Source of the DNA: Amaurobius ferox
Taxonomy: Eukaryota > Arthropoda > Arachnida > Araneae > Amaurobiidae
DNA: 64,000 bases
Reading direction: 5' to 3'
Assembly: GCA_951213105.1 (NCBI GenBank)
Contig: OX578142.1
Location: forward strand, 121,920,731 to 121,984,730
Part shown: one piece after another, positions 1 to 11,889 of the stretch
Numbering within the stretch: the first letter of the stretch is position 1
Layout: every line of letters begins with the position of its first letter
Position numbers and translations under genes: made by a program
Notes under the pieces: model-generated
What the model was told of the DNA's origin: nothing
Databases searched by the model: none
The model's input: the letters and a program-made list of their open reading frames with translations, nothing else

Positions 1-862
1 CACTTTGTTTAAAACTCTCATTATACACAGTCATTGCCTCATAATACGAAATGACAACTAATAGTCATAAATCATTTGAAAATGTATGGCTATTAAAGTC
101 CAGCGCAAGGGTCTGCCTGATGTGAGCTATTGGTTCAGATTTCTGAAGTGGCAGTCAAGCGATGACGCAAATGGAAAAAGGAACGTCTACAAGCTAAAAA
201 TCTGAGCTAGAGGTCACAATACCAACTCTCGTTTGACCGCGATGACGTGAAGTGGAACCAATGATCATTCTTCGCTTGGCTTGACCGAGACGACAATTGT
301 GAATGGCGTGCTTTGAAATAGGAGAGTAAACATTTAAACAAATTTTGTTGTAAACATTTGTTGGAGGATATCATTATCCATCATCTGTCGCAACCTGTAA
401 TTAAATTCTTGAAATAGACAGGCCAGTTTGATGTTGCTCGTGCTCTGTAAACCAGTGTTTCATGTTTGGAAACATGTATTTAAGTATTTATATAGTATAC
501 GCAATATGGGAACTTTTTCTCTAATGTTGGAAGCGAAACGAAAAGATTACTACTTTATAAGATTCTTTAAGGTTATAATTGCTTTCTTTTAGAGTTCTGT
601 TTTATTGATCTACTATAAGTTTAGCAGTGTCTAGTAACATTTTAATAATAAATGTATTAAATTTTCGGTAATTAAAGTTATTATACACTTCATGCACCTA
701 TAGCATATCATGCTCACTTCATGCTACCTATGCTCATTTTAAGTAGTGGCGTATTCGGGAAGGAAAGCGTTAGACCGACGTCTCGGCACTTTTTTGTAAA
801 GACGGAACGCGTCCCAGAACTTTTTTTTCCAAATGTCATAATAGAGAAGTATTAAATTTATG
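1..862. other. AT-rich non-coding stretch
   Basis: No coding signal, RNA gene or named repeat is seen. A short, more GC-rich piece near 730-815 looks like a decayed repeat fragment but matches nothing else in the window. Confidence 0.5.
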
Positions 863-1072
863 CAGTGCGCGAAAAAAATATAAGGACAAGCGAAAATTCG
901 CCAAATCTAGAAATCTTTTAGGCGGAAATATATGCAAATTTCTTAGGTAAAAATATTGATAAAATTAAGTTCTTTTTCATGTAAATTAGTTAAATTTTCC
1001 AAAAATAAATATGTATAAATTTACTTTATAAATTTTAAACCCATGTGATCTTGGAAAAAAGTATAAGGACAA
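863..1072 (+). repeat. Left end: outer and inner transposase-site repeats
   Basis: The outer inverted repeat is 863-889. A copy of its distal 19 bases, with one mismatch, lies at 1054-1072, 183 bp further in. The direct orientation of both copies suggests two transposase binding sites; binding itself is inferred. Confidence 0.85.
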
Positions 1073-1199
1073 CTGTTTTTTCATCTAAAATTATAGTAAA
1101 ATTTGCATATCTGAAAGCAGAAAATGACCATTTCAAATATAAAGACTGGGTTTCTAAACAAAATTCACACTTGCCTCATTTCTTCACGATTTTTGAACG

Positions 1200-2126
1200 A
1201 TGCCAGAAGGAACTCATCTGTCTGACCTTGAAAAAGGGGAAATTCTTGCTTTTAAAGTACGTGGATTGAGTGGGCATGAAATTTCGAAAAAAATTAAAAG
1301 ATCTAAAACTGTAGTTTATAATTTTCTAAAAGAACCTGGAATGCATGGGATGAAAAAACGAACTGGAAGACCAGAAATTCTAACGCATCAATAGAAAAGA
1401 ATGGTTGTCAGAAGAGTTTGCGAGAAAAAAGAAACTGCAAATGAAGTTAGAAGAAATTTGGCCTTACCATGTTCCACACGAACAGTTCAAAATGTTTTTA
1501 ATAAACATCCGATTATTTGGTATGGGAAGTTAATGTCACGTCCGCTTCTTGAAAAGGAACATAAGGAATGAAGACAGGAATTTTCAAAAAAATGCATTTC
1601 TCTCGGTCTAAAATGGATTGATGTAATCTTTTCGGACGAAAAAAAGTTCAATCTTGATGGACCAGATGGTTTTCGCTATTTTTGGTATAATCTGCGTAAA
1701 ACCAAAGAAGTTTTTTCCAAACGTCAATACGGTGGGGGCACAGTAATGATTTGGGGCGGTTTTGCAACAAATGAAACCATGTCTATCGTCTTTATCAACT
1801 ACAAAATGAACTCTGATAAATATGTTGATATGTTAGACGAACATTTGTTACCCGAGGCTTCACTAATTACTTCAGGAGACTATATTTTCCAACAGAATAA
1901 CGCTTCCATACACATTTTTAACAGTGCAAAACTCTGGATTGAAACTAATTCAGTAAATTTACTTGATTGGCCGACGAGGAGTCCCGATCGCAATCCAATA
2001 GAAAATTTATGGGGCCTTTTAGCCCGAGAAGTTTATAAAAATGGCACACAATATCAGTGTAAACAGGATCTTGTGTTAGCCATCAAACAAGCTTGGAATA
2101 ACATTTTCATAGACACTTTAAAATAA
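1200..2126 (+). pseudogene. Tc3-like transposase, two in-frame stops and mutated catalytic site
   Basis: One continuous frame of about 308 codons runs from ATG 1200 to TAA 2124-2126, close to the usual Tc3 length of about 330 residues. It is interrupted by TAG at 1392-1394 and TGA at 1569-1571 but has no frameshift. The N-terminus (MPEGTHLSDLEKGEILAFK) and following residues fit the paired helix-turn-helix DNA-binding region, including a GRPEIL-type linker. The catalytic core shows FSDEKKFNLDGPDG with the first Asp at 1635-1637, and SPDRNPIENLWG with the catalytic Glu at 2001-2003. The second catalytic Asp, expected in QQDNA.IH, is Asn (AAT, 1896-1898), a single G-to-A change. Spacing from that residue to the Glu is 34, i.e. 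DD34E. The two stops could be suppressed in principle, but the Asn makes an active enzyme very unlikely. Confidence 0.93.
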
Positions 2127-2219
2127 CTTTTAGCTTCGATGACCTTTCGGCTTATTCAAGTAATTGAAAAAAAGGTTGTTTTCTTGATTATTAAGAGAAA
2201 TATTAAGTAATTTAGAATG

Positions 2220-2430
2220 TGTCCTAATACTTTTTTCAATATTTTCTTTAGTGATAATCTTTAAAAGGTCAACTTTTGTAAGGTTCGTATTTGTTGTGTT
2301 ATGTGTTATAAATGTTATTGTATAATTTCATGTTAGAGGTCAGAAATATCAAAAATTTATTTTGATAAAGTGAAAATAAAGTATATTTTCATTCAATTGT
2401 TCGTTGTCCTTATACTTTTTTCGCGCACTG
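2220..2430 (-). repeat. Right end: inner and outer transposase-site repeats
   Basis: The inner copy is 2220-2237 and the outer repeat 2404-2430, offset about 184-185 bp. This mirrors the left end almost exactly. Confidence 0.85.
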
Positions 2431-2841
2431 TACACCTAATATTGTGAAACAATGACATAATCAAAGGCGACGTATCCAGGGCGTAGACAAACCAGAGCAT
2501 GTAACCAGAAAAAAAATTCGGGAAGTGGAGAGGGGCACAATTTCTGACAAAAACATAGCAATATGTTTAAAACAAAACACATGTATAATTGATTAATAAT
2601 TATATATTTTAAATGCGTATACATCTCACAATACATTTGAAAATATATGTATTAAATGGCAAAAGTTGGAAAAACTTGTTATTTTAGGAGATTACCTAAA
2701 AACATATATAAAAAAACTTAAATTTCAGGGGTGGGGCTAGCCCCCCCCCCCCCCCTCCAGCTACGTCCCAGGGGAAAATAGTATACATTTTACCCATTGC
2801 TACTAAAAATATATATTAATAATAATCTTTAAAATGATTAG
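2431..2841. repeat. Degraded repeat piece with a poly-C tract
   Basis: GC-richer pieces around 2465-2535 and 2728-2775 flank a run of 15 C (2741-2755) next to GGGGCTAG. This looks like the end of an old dispersed element. No ORF is supported. Confidence 0.3.
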
Positions 2842-3060
2842 GGTTTTTTTATTAAAGGAATTTCAACTTCCGGCGTTACAAAAGAGTTGCGAATTCTTGA
2901 ACCAAGCGAATGGCCATTTGAAATTGGTCTTGGATTTAGAGAGAATGAAATAAAATTTATTTGTAAACGTGTTAATTTATCTTTCACTGAATCTTTTAAT
3001 GCTTACAGGGATTATTTAGCTAATGGTGATCGTAGCGCGCCTACAGATCTGGAATATTAA
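2842..3060 (+). pseudogene. Possible hAT/ZNF862-like transposase C-terminal relic
   Basis: A 73-codon open stretch without a start codon ends at TAA 3058-3060. It reads ...LRILEPSEWPFE..., then ...EIKFICKRVNLSF..., then ...FNAYRDYLANGDRS. The pattern of a WP motif, a short helix with a C.R/K core and F..YRDY recalls the C-terminal part of hAT-like, ZNF862-type proteins common in animal genomes. I recognise the pattern only loosely. The stretch is slightly more GC-rich than its flanks, no upstream continuation is visible, and a 3' part of an unrelated gene cannot be excluded. Confidence 0.3.
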
Positions 3061-5055
3061 AAAAATTATTCCTAAATTATAACTTCTGAATACCGGCGTG
3101 GCTTCAGTATGAATTTAATAACTGAGAAAAGATCCTATATTTTTGTCGAACATGTGTCAAGTTTATTGTTTATTAAACTACACGTTTACTAATAGAATTA
3201 TAGAATCCGAATTTTTATATCCGAATTTGGTTTTGGTATCATCGTATGTGTGTATATCATATGGTATGGTATATCATATGGTTTTGCTGCTGACCAGCAA
3301 ACAAATGGGACATTCGCACAAGAATACGTAATCAATCCTGTATGGGAATTTACATGATTCTTTTTAATAGTATTTTGTATATTTTTCTGTTTTCGTTTTT
3401 TACTATTGTGTATCTTTTTCTCTATTTTTTTATGTTTGAAATTTATATTTGATGATTATAAATAAATACTGAATAAATATTATTTTGCAAATGAAAAAAG
3501 GGTAGGTAATTGTTTGCAGCTAATCAACAAGCGTTCCGGTACTATTTATTTTAGTATTACATCATTGATTATAAGGATGTGTCTCCAATGGTGGGGGAAA
3601 TATTAGGAATTATATTGTAAAGGGGAAATTTCGATTTGCGTGCATGCATATTTATACATACAAATAGGCACACATACATGTATATTTAAGCTATAAACAA
3701 TATTAAGTACACTAAATAGAAAATTGTCACTGCATTTCTAAATTGATATAAATAAATAAAATATGAGTATAAAAAGTAGAGAAGGTTGGGCTAATAAGAC
3801 AATTTTGGGGTGAGAATAAAAATTGAATATCTAGTTTCATGCATGCCTTAAAATAATAAACATTTTTTCTATAATGAGTCCTAGAAATGAAAAACTAATA
3901 TCATTTTTTCGGATATAGCTTTAAGGTTTGGACTTACATAACTCGAATACTCTTCTAACAAGCTAATAAACTAATATACTCTTTTAATAAACACGGTATT
4001 CCTTTAATCTAAAACTAATATATGTTCATTTTATCATGCATAAAAATCATTTTCGGAGAAATATTTTGTCAAGAGATAAAAAGATGTAGCTTAATTGGCA
4101 TTTAAAACAAATATTTTGTAGGTTATATAAAAGTTAATATTAAACAATGCATAACTGTCTACTAGATATGAAAAATTAACATCTTCTCAATTGCTTTATT
4201 TTCTTGAAAAGTTTGGATTAAGTTTATTAAGTTTAACAGATGATATAAATTTTCCTAATACGTACAATAAATATGTTTCAAATATAGTTAGATACTAATA
4301 TTGTATATGAACTTTGGATTACCTTATGCATTATACAAACCTTAGAATGCACCTGTGCATATAGGCATCAAAAATGCCTTCTTCATTTTAAAACGTTTTC
4401 ATTATTTTCTTTTTTATCAAATTTACCAGTTTCCTTTCTGTAATACTCTTTGATTTTAGAGACTTTTCATTTTGACATCAATTCACCTCATAAATCCTTG
4501 TTACCTCAAATATATTTACCTTGTACTAATAAAGCTACTTTTTTTATTCCCCCAAAATCTCTCATTGCCTCAAAATGTCTTTTATTATTTACTATGCAAA
4601 TATTAATAAGCTGATTACCTTACTATATTCTCAATTGAATTAGCTATTAAAAATATTGATTAAACAAAACAAAGTAAAAGGAAAAAGAAAATCTTTGTAG
4701 CTGAAAAATTGGACTACAGATCCAAGTTGTCGAATTCAGAAACATAAATTAAATCCATTTCATTCAACACTTAAAATATCCTTCTATTTAAATTTAATAT
4801 ATATTTTTCTAAACATAAAAATAGAATATTACTTATTGCACAAAAATTTAGTTAAATAATTAACTTCATAAATATGTTATCCTATTACTCATTCGCTCAG
4901 TGTTTTCTATTCAAAACTTATCCACGCAATTCCATTTTTAACAAGATTAAAACACTAGGATGTTTTGGTTAACCACTTTAAAAAATATATATATTAAACC
5001 AGTAATTGGTTAAGTTCGTTTCTGGATCCTTAGGAAACTATAATTTAAGGTTCAA
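3061..5055. other. AT-rich unique stretch, no gene seen
   Basis: Very AT-rich with scattered AATAAA-like words, short alternating purine/pyrimidine runs and no sustained coding frame on either strand. No member of the recurrent repeat families was recognised. Confidence 0.5.
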
Positions 5056-5192
5056 CGTAATTGTCTAACTTGTTTAACGAGTTTTTATCTACCATACTTT
5101 AAGTACCATACATTGTTAGGCAAAATAAAACTTATTAAAAAAAAGTTGCAACTTAATTTTTCTAGAGTGTTAGTTTTCCTCTCTTTGACGGA
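5056..5192 (+). repeat. Core-less copy of the tandem-core Helitron-like family
   Basis: Starts AATTGTCTAAC and continues directly into the 3' part shared with the copies at 23365-24040 and 33165-33860 (TACATTGTTAGGCAAAATAA, then a short GTTGCAACTT segment and the CTCTCTTTGACGG end). The roughly 165-bp tandem units that fill the other two copies are absent. Confidence 0.6.
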
Positions 5193-5567
5193 CTTTAAAT
5201 ACTGATAGCTCCTAAATCTTATATTCATTTTATCTCACGTGTCTCTGAAGAATATAAACTGTCAATGTTGAATTAAAAACGCATAAAAATATGGCGTCTC
5301 AAAGCTTAAACTCTTGCTCCTAATGCAGCAAACAACGTCACTGTACCGGTTTTGCCCTTACTGAAGACCATCTGTGGCAAATAGTTAACTGCATTGGTTT
5401 GCATGTTTTTTTTTTCAACAATTCAGTTTGCTTTCTTAATTCTACTCTTTCCTCTTTTAATATTATTCTTTTTTAAGTCATCTCTTAATTCTAGGCACAT
5501 TTTAACAAATTATTTTCCTGACAGTTCTTTTAACAGCTTCGCTGCTGATATGAGTGAAATAGATATA
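5193..5567. other. No gene seen
   Basis: The open frame 5394-5693 (+) is a T-rich, low-complexity shadow that runs into the RC repeat. Nothing else is supported. Confidence 0.45.
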
Positions 5568-6150
5568 AAAATCAAATGTGGGCAGCACATGACTTTCCCT
5601 ACAGGCTCAAATTCATTTTCTCTTTATTTCTTTAACAATTCATTGAGTTTAATTGCTCAAAATAAGATGCATAATTATCTGAAATTACTCTAAATTCGCA
5701 CTCTTAATTCAATTTTTGTTTTCATTTGGTAACCGCACGTATTAATGAGGCTGTAAAGTAATGGGGTTGGTCTTATTCTATTCATCGTCAAAAATTACGT
5801 ATAAAACAAATATTTAACTGATACATTCGAGCATACATAGTCTTTTATTTTAGATTTTGACGATTTCTCCAGGCCATTTCGCAAAAAAGGCAGGTTTTTC
5901 CGAATTGTACCAAATTTAATCAGCACCAGGGTAACCCGCATGTGACTTATCTAACAAATTTTGTGAAATTTGTTCAATTAGTTTTTTAGCTAAAGTAGAT
6001 ACATATGATTTTTGTGGGTCATTTAGTAAAAAAAGGCGGATTCTTTTATCCCGAATCATACCAAAATCTAATCAGTACCGGGATAACCCACACATAACTT
6101 ATCTACCAAATTTTGTGAAATTCACCTCCTTGTACTCTCTGGATACGTCA
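5568..6150 (+). repeat. RC family repeat copy
   Basis: Begins with the shared 5' end (ATGTGGGCAGCACATGACTT) and contains about two of the roughly 180-bp units with GCACCAGGGTAAC and TGACTTATCTA motifs. Similar to 27652-28191, 29782-30320 and the inverted 17340-17775. Confidence 0.7.
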
Positions 6151-7382
6151 CTGCCAAGAACAATCCGAATTTTTTCTCGTTTTATTGCATACAATTTTTG
6201 TTTATTTCTGTAGTTATTAAAATTGAAATAGCACCTCAGACAGACACCTAAAAATTCTTGAATAACGTAAGAGTTCCAGTAATACTAAAATTAAAAAAAA
6301 AACTATAATAATTTAAGATTTTAATTAATTATTTAATTTAATATAGCAATTTAAGATTTTTTGTAAGAGATAATTATCCTCAAATATGTCAAAACAATCC
6401 TGACCGACTCAAATGTGTGTGACAATTTTTTACTTTTACAATTATCCTCAGATATGTCAAAACAATCCTGACCTACTCAAATATGTGTAACAAGTTTTTT
6501 TTACTAAAAATCCTTCATATATCTTTCCTCTTTAAATCTTTCTGTCTATTGGACACAAAACAATGAAAATATTTAATGATTACTATTTCTGCATAGGTTC
6601 ACTTCTTTAAAATTAAAATACCAATAATGTTATTGAAATATCTTTGTACTTACGAATAAGAGCAAAGAATTATTACCGCAGATTCCGTGCTATTATTTTC
6701 AAATAAAATCTGAGAAAATATATCAATATTATAAAAAATTACAACATTTTTACTGCTGTTTACGCTCCATAGCATCTAGAATTTCTTTATCCCTCGTGTG
6801 TTTTTGCCATTATCTCAGATTACAAATGACTAACGCCAAAACAAATGATACCACGGTCTAGTGGCATACACTATACATTATGGTCTTTAATTTTTTTCAA
6901 TATTTCTGTTCTAGAACCACAACAAATGAAGAGGCTTATCTTCAGATATTCTAATTTATTTCTCAGCGGTTGCAGGTATCAGAAACTTGGATCACCAAAC
7001 AATTATATTTATTGGTCAAATGATCACCTAGGTCGATACAGATCATTGATCGCAGGAAAATGCTACAAATATAAGTTTATGGATGAACAAATCACAAATA
7101 AAAAGACTTATTTATCTAGAAAACACGAATTAACAGGTTCGAGCAATTTTTTTTCATTATTATTATGAAGGAAAATGCGAAAGCAAAGAATTCATTAAAG
7201 AAAGAATTTAGGTCAATGATTCTCTTCCTTGATAAGCTGCACTAAATTATTCTTCTATTTCGAAGCTTTTTCAATTCAAAGTCACCAACTAAAGGTCACC
7301 AACATGCAAACCGCTATATTGGCGATATTACTACAATTCGATTTCATTTTTTGATTATATATATATACAATAATTATTTTCC
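6151..7382. other. AT-rich stretch, no gene seen
   Basis: The only structure noticed is the two-unit direct repeat at 6373-6508. The 107-codon open frame at 6845-7168 (+) has no recognisable domain and AT-driven composition; I do not call it a gene. Confidence 0.4.
6373..6508 (+). repeat. 68-bp direct repeat, two units
   Basis: ATTATCCTCAAATATGTCAA at 6373 recurs with one mismatch at 6441, and the similarity continues through the ACTCAAATRTGTGT segment. Confidence 0.75.
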
Positions 7383-8205
7383 CTGTATACATAGTACCAT
7401 AATGTATAGAAAATGAAAAAAAAGTATTGTGGTGGCGGGTTCGAAAATTCACATTCGAATTTTTGACGGTAGAGCACATTTCAAGCATCCCTGAACTCGA
7501 ATCGGGCGTTTTAAAAGGGGTGACTGTATTTGTCTATGCATGTTGGTGTGTGTCCGTGTGTCGGTGAATGAGATATCTCACGAACGAAGGGACTATCTCA
7601 GACGAAATTTGGTGCGATTATTACAATCAGGGAATACTAGAGCTCTATTTATTTTGAAAGCAATCGAAAATTCGAAAGACTTCCCCACTCCCCTAATTTT
7701 CGAAAGAAATTTTGAAAATATCCTGAAATAATCAGAACCCTCAATAATGTTAGCTAAAAAATAATTAAATAATTTCATGTGTTATTTTTCATGACAAAAA
7801 CTGTAGAAGGCTAGCAAGAACTGTTGAGATAGTGCACGTTTTTGAATAAATTTATAAAAAAAATTGCATAAAATTAAAAAGGTATTAACTATTGGGAAAT
7901 ATGTTCTCTTTCCATATGCAATGTTATGCTTGAAAATTTTAAACATCATTTAGTTATATCTAGTCAATTCTATTCACGAGATAAGGTACTTTTGTAATAG
8001 TTTTGTATTTTAATATTAAAAAATTCGTCAAAAGTCATTTCCTTGTTTGTCTGCCTGTCTGTAATGCTTGGCGATACTAAAGTTGACGATAGTTTGACAA
8101 AATATTACCACTTTTAAAAATGTTGCCACATTAGCAGAAATTATACTAAATTAAAGAAAATGACGACAAATTGATGACTATTCAATATCTTGGAAAATGA
8201 AGTTC
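7383..8205 (-). repeat. RB family copy, 5'-truncated
   Basis: Reverse orientation: the 3' palindromic end and the TCGAAAATTC segment lie at 7383-7470, followed by the internal parts seen in other RB copies (CACGAACGAA, ATAAAGTT, AAAATGACGACAAATTGATG). Confidence 0.7.
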
Positions 8206-8489
8206 AATTTATTTGATAATTACTGTTGTTTTTAAGAAATTAATATTCTTGGTATAAAATATAGTGAGTGGTTCAGAGTTTGAATCCGGTTAATGGAAAA
8301 ATTGATAAATTTTATTGCTTGAAAATTTAACTTCAAGTGGAGATTACCGAAAGTGACGCACGGGAAGTAACGTAACTTCCGGTTCGTTATTTTCTGTTTT
8401 TACTATTTTGTAATGTTGCGAGAAGAAAGGTAAATTCTCCAAAATTTTGGACTTCGTTAGTAATGAGTAAAATGACTTTGCATGAATTT

Positions 8490-8596
8490 TGGACGAGGAA
8501 GGATGGGAGAGTCACTAAGGCCAGCAAGCCCAAAGAGAACACCCACCAGCCCTAGTACCCACCGTTCGTTCTCCTTCCCGTGCAGTTAGATTAATA
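8490..8596 (+). repeat. GC-rich SINE-like fragment
   Basis: GACGAGGAAGGATGGGAG and the following ~85 bp match, at roughly three bases in four, the reverse complement of 15870-15975. It is short and much more GC-rich than its flanks. Confidence 0.55.
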
Positions 8597-9915
8597 AGAA
8601 ACAAGAAAGATCAATCATGCTTAAAGCATTGATTATGAAACACTTTCCAACTTCAATGCAATTTTATTTAAACAAATCTAAAATGCAATACATTCCTCGG
8701 TAATATTTTGAAACTTATCACAATACTGCATTAATTTATTATATTTGAAAACTTAAACCTTCATCGAAAAAAATGAACTTCATTCAAATGACGGCATTGA
8801 AATATAAATTGCCTGGTTCAAACATCTCTCAAATGTGATACATTCCTCGCTAATAGTTTTAGAATTATCATAATACTACGATAATTTATTATATTTGAAA
8901 ACTTCATCGAAAACAACTGAAATTAATTCAAATGACGTCATAGAAAAAATAACACGCCTGGATCTCTCTATAAAAACAGGATTTCATTCATAACTTTCTC
9001 CCATTCATCACAATACTGTAATAATTTAATTTATTTAAACATTTTGTTTAAGACCATGGAGCTACAAAAAATTAAACTCTATGCTTGAAACTTCATCGAT
9101 AAAAATCGTCCTTCTCTTTATGAAATCAATTAATATTTCATTCATATCAGCCATGCAGACTTCATAAACTAAATTATTTTGTGTTAAAAAAATACAGGAA
9201 TTCTAATACAACTCATTCTATATATTTTGCTGTTTACATTTTACATAGGTGAAAAATAGGCTTAGTTGTAGAAATAATCAAATTTAGATGAGCATTTAAA
9301 CTCAAATATATTGTCATTGCGTTGTTTCAGTATGTAGATGCACAGAATTTAAGCAAATATAAAGTAGTTTTAGGACGGATACAACACTCAATATGAATGA
9401 AAAAGAACTTAAAAAAATCACGCTTTTGAAACAATGCCATATATGGATGCCATATATCATTTGGAAGTGGGTCATGTGATCGTTTCATATCATGGTCACG
9501 TGATCGTTTCATATAAGAGGTGTAATTATTATTTTAATTTTTATTTAAAAAACTACTGAATATATTTCGCTGAATTTTTTTTATATATTTTATGGAACAA
9601 TTTGAATATTACCTAAAATTTTCGAAGCAATTTGTGAATTTTAAATCCGCTTAAAAAATGTTTGAAAAATTAGGTCCCATAGGGCTCAATGTATTTCATT
9701 TTTTCGACCCGGGTTTAATCCCAAACTAATTGGGTGATATTATTCATTTATATTCCCATAGGTTCTACAGACCGTCTGAACAACATACTAAAATTTCATT
9801 TTGATTAAGTCACTTTTACGGCAGTTATCGTGCTAACGGACAGACAGACAGACAGACAGACAAAATGAACAAAGTCATAAAAACACTTTTCAACTTTGTT
9901 GTAAAGTGTTAAAAA
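8597..9915 (+). repeat. R1 family repeat, near full length
   Basis: Runs from AACAAGAAAGATCAATCATG to the terminal hairpin AACACTTT...AAAGTGTT, preceded by a (GACA)n tract (9840-9863). The central part includes an ACCCGGGTTYAATCC box. Other copies: 12315-13640, 19969-20347 (partial), 41563-42480 (internally shortened) and 50951-52806 (interrupted). There is no ORF, so it is a non-autonomous element of unknown class. Confidence 0.8.
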
Positions 9916-10033
9916 GGGAAATTAATAAGAACGCCGACCTACGCTACCTAACTCCTCAAAACTTCACTTTGTACTCCTCAATTCGATAGCACCTACCACT
10001 ACCTACACCACGAATTTATTAGCCATTTCTAGC

Positions 10034-10107
10034 AGCGGGGATCGAACCCAAGCCCCGAAACTCCATGCCCCAGACCTCACGGCTAAATTGGGCACATCTG
10101 GCGTATC
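10034..10107 (-). repeat. tRNA-like SINE head
   Basis: The minus strand reads TTAGCCGTGAGG (A-box-like) and, about 35 bp on, GGGTTCGATCCCC (B-box). The acceptor stem does not pair, so this is a tRNA-derived SINE head rather than a tRNA gene. Confidence 0.55.
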
Positions 10108-10390
10108 AGTTTTAAGGTATTTGAGCTTAACATTTTACTGATTTTTAATTTATTTTTAATTAAACAAACCTGATCTTTTAATTAGGTAATCTAAATTTAA
10201 GAAATACCGCTGTAAATTGTCTTGCTGGAATCACGAAACAAAACTATTGTCGGTAGGAGGAATCTAATCCAAAGACTACTATTTGAAACACTTTTGACAT
10301 AACCACGCAGCCAGTCTAGGAACAGGCTGACGACCTTAAAACTAATATTTAAATTTAACAAGAGAAAAATCATTCAAAGAACAAAAGATT

Positions 10391-10616
10391 AAGGGTTTGA
10401 ACCCACAGCATCTTAATTAGAAAGCGGACAACAAACCACTTACCAGTAAGCTCACATTTCAATGTACTTATTAGTATTATTTAAACTTACTAGATAGCCA
10501 TTTTGGAAAAAAATTATAAGAGAAAATTTCTTAATACTAATGATAAATGACGGGAGGTTTTGTACCCGCAGTATCTGGATTAGAAATCGGACAAAAAACT
10601 ACCGCAGCTAGCCAGC
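10391..10616 (-). repeat. Two tandem tRNA-like SINE heads
   Basis: B-box-like words on the minus strand (GGGTTCAAACCC at about 10394-10405, and a degraded version near 10555) are each followed by a similar segment ending GGTTTGTTGTCCG or its variant. The two heads are about 160 bp apart. Confidence 0.45.
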
Positions 10617-10745
10617 ACACTACAGACATTATTTATTATAGCTATTTATACTTAAAAGATTGGTATTTTAGAGAAAAGCACGAGAGATAAAATTTTATAG
10701 TAGTACCAACAGAATGGCTTGAACAGACAATTTCTTCATAGATAA

Positions 10746-11251
10746 CTAGCCATTTAACCCGCGCTTCGCGTGTTTTTATTGGCTAGCAGTCTGGCCAATA
10801 AGCGTCACACTTACACACTTAATAAAAGTTCTGAATATCAAAAACGGTTTCAAATTTAAGCATAAAAATGGAATGGCGCACATTTTTGAGAAGCAAAGAG
10901 GTGTAAGTTTTTTAATATTAATCCCTATGTATCGTCACCTTTAATTCGAGTTTTCGAACAAAATTTCATTGACCTGGAAGCTAATACAGGTCGAATGAAG
11001 AAAATCAAAACAAGATTCCAGCTAGCGTGGAAGTTCTCGATAATTAAGTAAAGTGATATTCAGTTTTTAGTTATTTTTTTTATTATTCCTTTGCATCCTC
11101 GCCCCTAATTCGAGTTTTTAAAATTTTAAGACCAATCGAATGACACCTAAACCAAGATTCTAGCTATAGCGGATGTGGTCGATAATTTTGACACACCACC
11201 CCGTCACTCACTCACTCACTTACTTACTGAGTTCAGTGCACATTATAAAGA
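10746..11251 (-). mobile_element. Non-autonomous Helitron, full ends
   Basis: Read on the minus strand, it starts TCTTTATAATGTGCACTGAA and ends with a GC-rich hairpin (ACGCGAAGCGCGGGT) followed by CTAG. The base before TC is A and the base after CTAG is T, the A/T insertion site expected for Helitrons. It holds about two of the ~157-bp units that are amplified in the copy at 45828. No Rep/Hel ORF is present. Confidence 0.85.
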
Positions 11252-11713
11252 TCATGGATATGCTAATTTCAAATACAATTAAGACAATTCTATGTAACAA
11301 TTATGAAATTATCTACAATTAAGAAAATTATTATATAAGCCCGTCATTATCGCATATGCATTCTGGCATTGAACTAAAACCACGTCACATAAAAAGGTGT
11401 CTGTGCGTGACGTATATGAATAAAAGTAACAGGAATAGGAAGGAATTCTGCGTGGGGTGAAATGTTCAAAAGTTGAAGACGAACGTGAATTGCACAACAC
11501 AACAAAGGAAAGTTCCGTCTGTGAAATCAACCAAAACTATCTACAGTAGCTGGAATGAGAGTAAAATGAATTCGAAATAATCATGTAGAAGACCCAGACC
11601 GCCCCACTTACCCGAGGTCAAATAATTATGCAAAGGATTTCTTCACTGCTCTCATTATTTCATAACATCGTATTTACTGGTATTTTCGCACGTTACTAAC
11701 CTTTACGACGCAA

Positions 11714-11745
<32 letters not shown>

Positions 11746-11860
11746 TTCAATGCTTATTTATGAAGACATTTATAACACCGATTAAGTGTGACAGATGTAT
11801 GGCATATGAATACAAAAAATGTCATTTAATCAAAAAGGGAGTCTGAAATTTAAATAATTC
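11252..11860. repeat. Segment duplicated at 20622-23165
   Basis: This unique-looking DNA, including the 69 to 73-codon minus-strand open frame at 11309-11530, is paralogous to 20680-21020 and continues, after the CMC-like insertion there, at 22943-23165. The open frames in the two copies (11309-11530 and 20744-20935) share a C-terminal half but differ at the N-terminus, and no domain is recognisable. It holds an (ATT)n tract at 11719-11754. Confidence 0.75.
11586..11619 (-). mobile_element. 34-bp SINE tail micro-insertion with TSD
   Basis: A 34-bp piece containing GACCCAGACCG (reverse complement of the SINE tail CGGTCTGGGTC) is flanked by AAATAATCATG (11575-11585) and AAATAATTATG (11620-11630). 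The paralogous site near 21015-22945 lacks it. That supports a real insertion of a severely 5'-truncated SINE. Confidence 0.7.
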
Positions 11861-11889
11861 AAATAAGTCCACCAGGATCTTATCTGGCG

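Larger units (their letters stand above)
863..2430 (+). mobile_element. Tc3-like (Tc1/mariner) DNA transposon, complete ends, inactive
   Basis: The element is 1568 bp. Its ends are inverted repeats beginning CAGTGCGCGAAAAAA (left) and the reverse complement (right). The right flank is TA (2431-2432). The left flank is TG (861-862), which fits a mutated TA target duplication. The 19-base segment at 871-889 recurs inside the left end at 1054-1072 and, inverted, at 2220-2237 and 2404-2422. Each end therefore carries an outer and an inner copy about 184 bp apart, the two-site arrangement known for Tc3-type elements. One transposase frame lies between them but has two stop codons and a lost catalytic residue, so this copy cannot move by itself. 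Confidence 0.93.
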
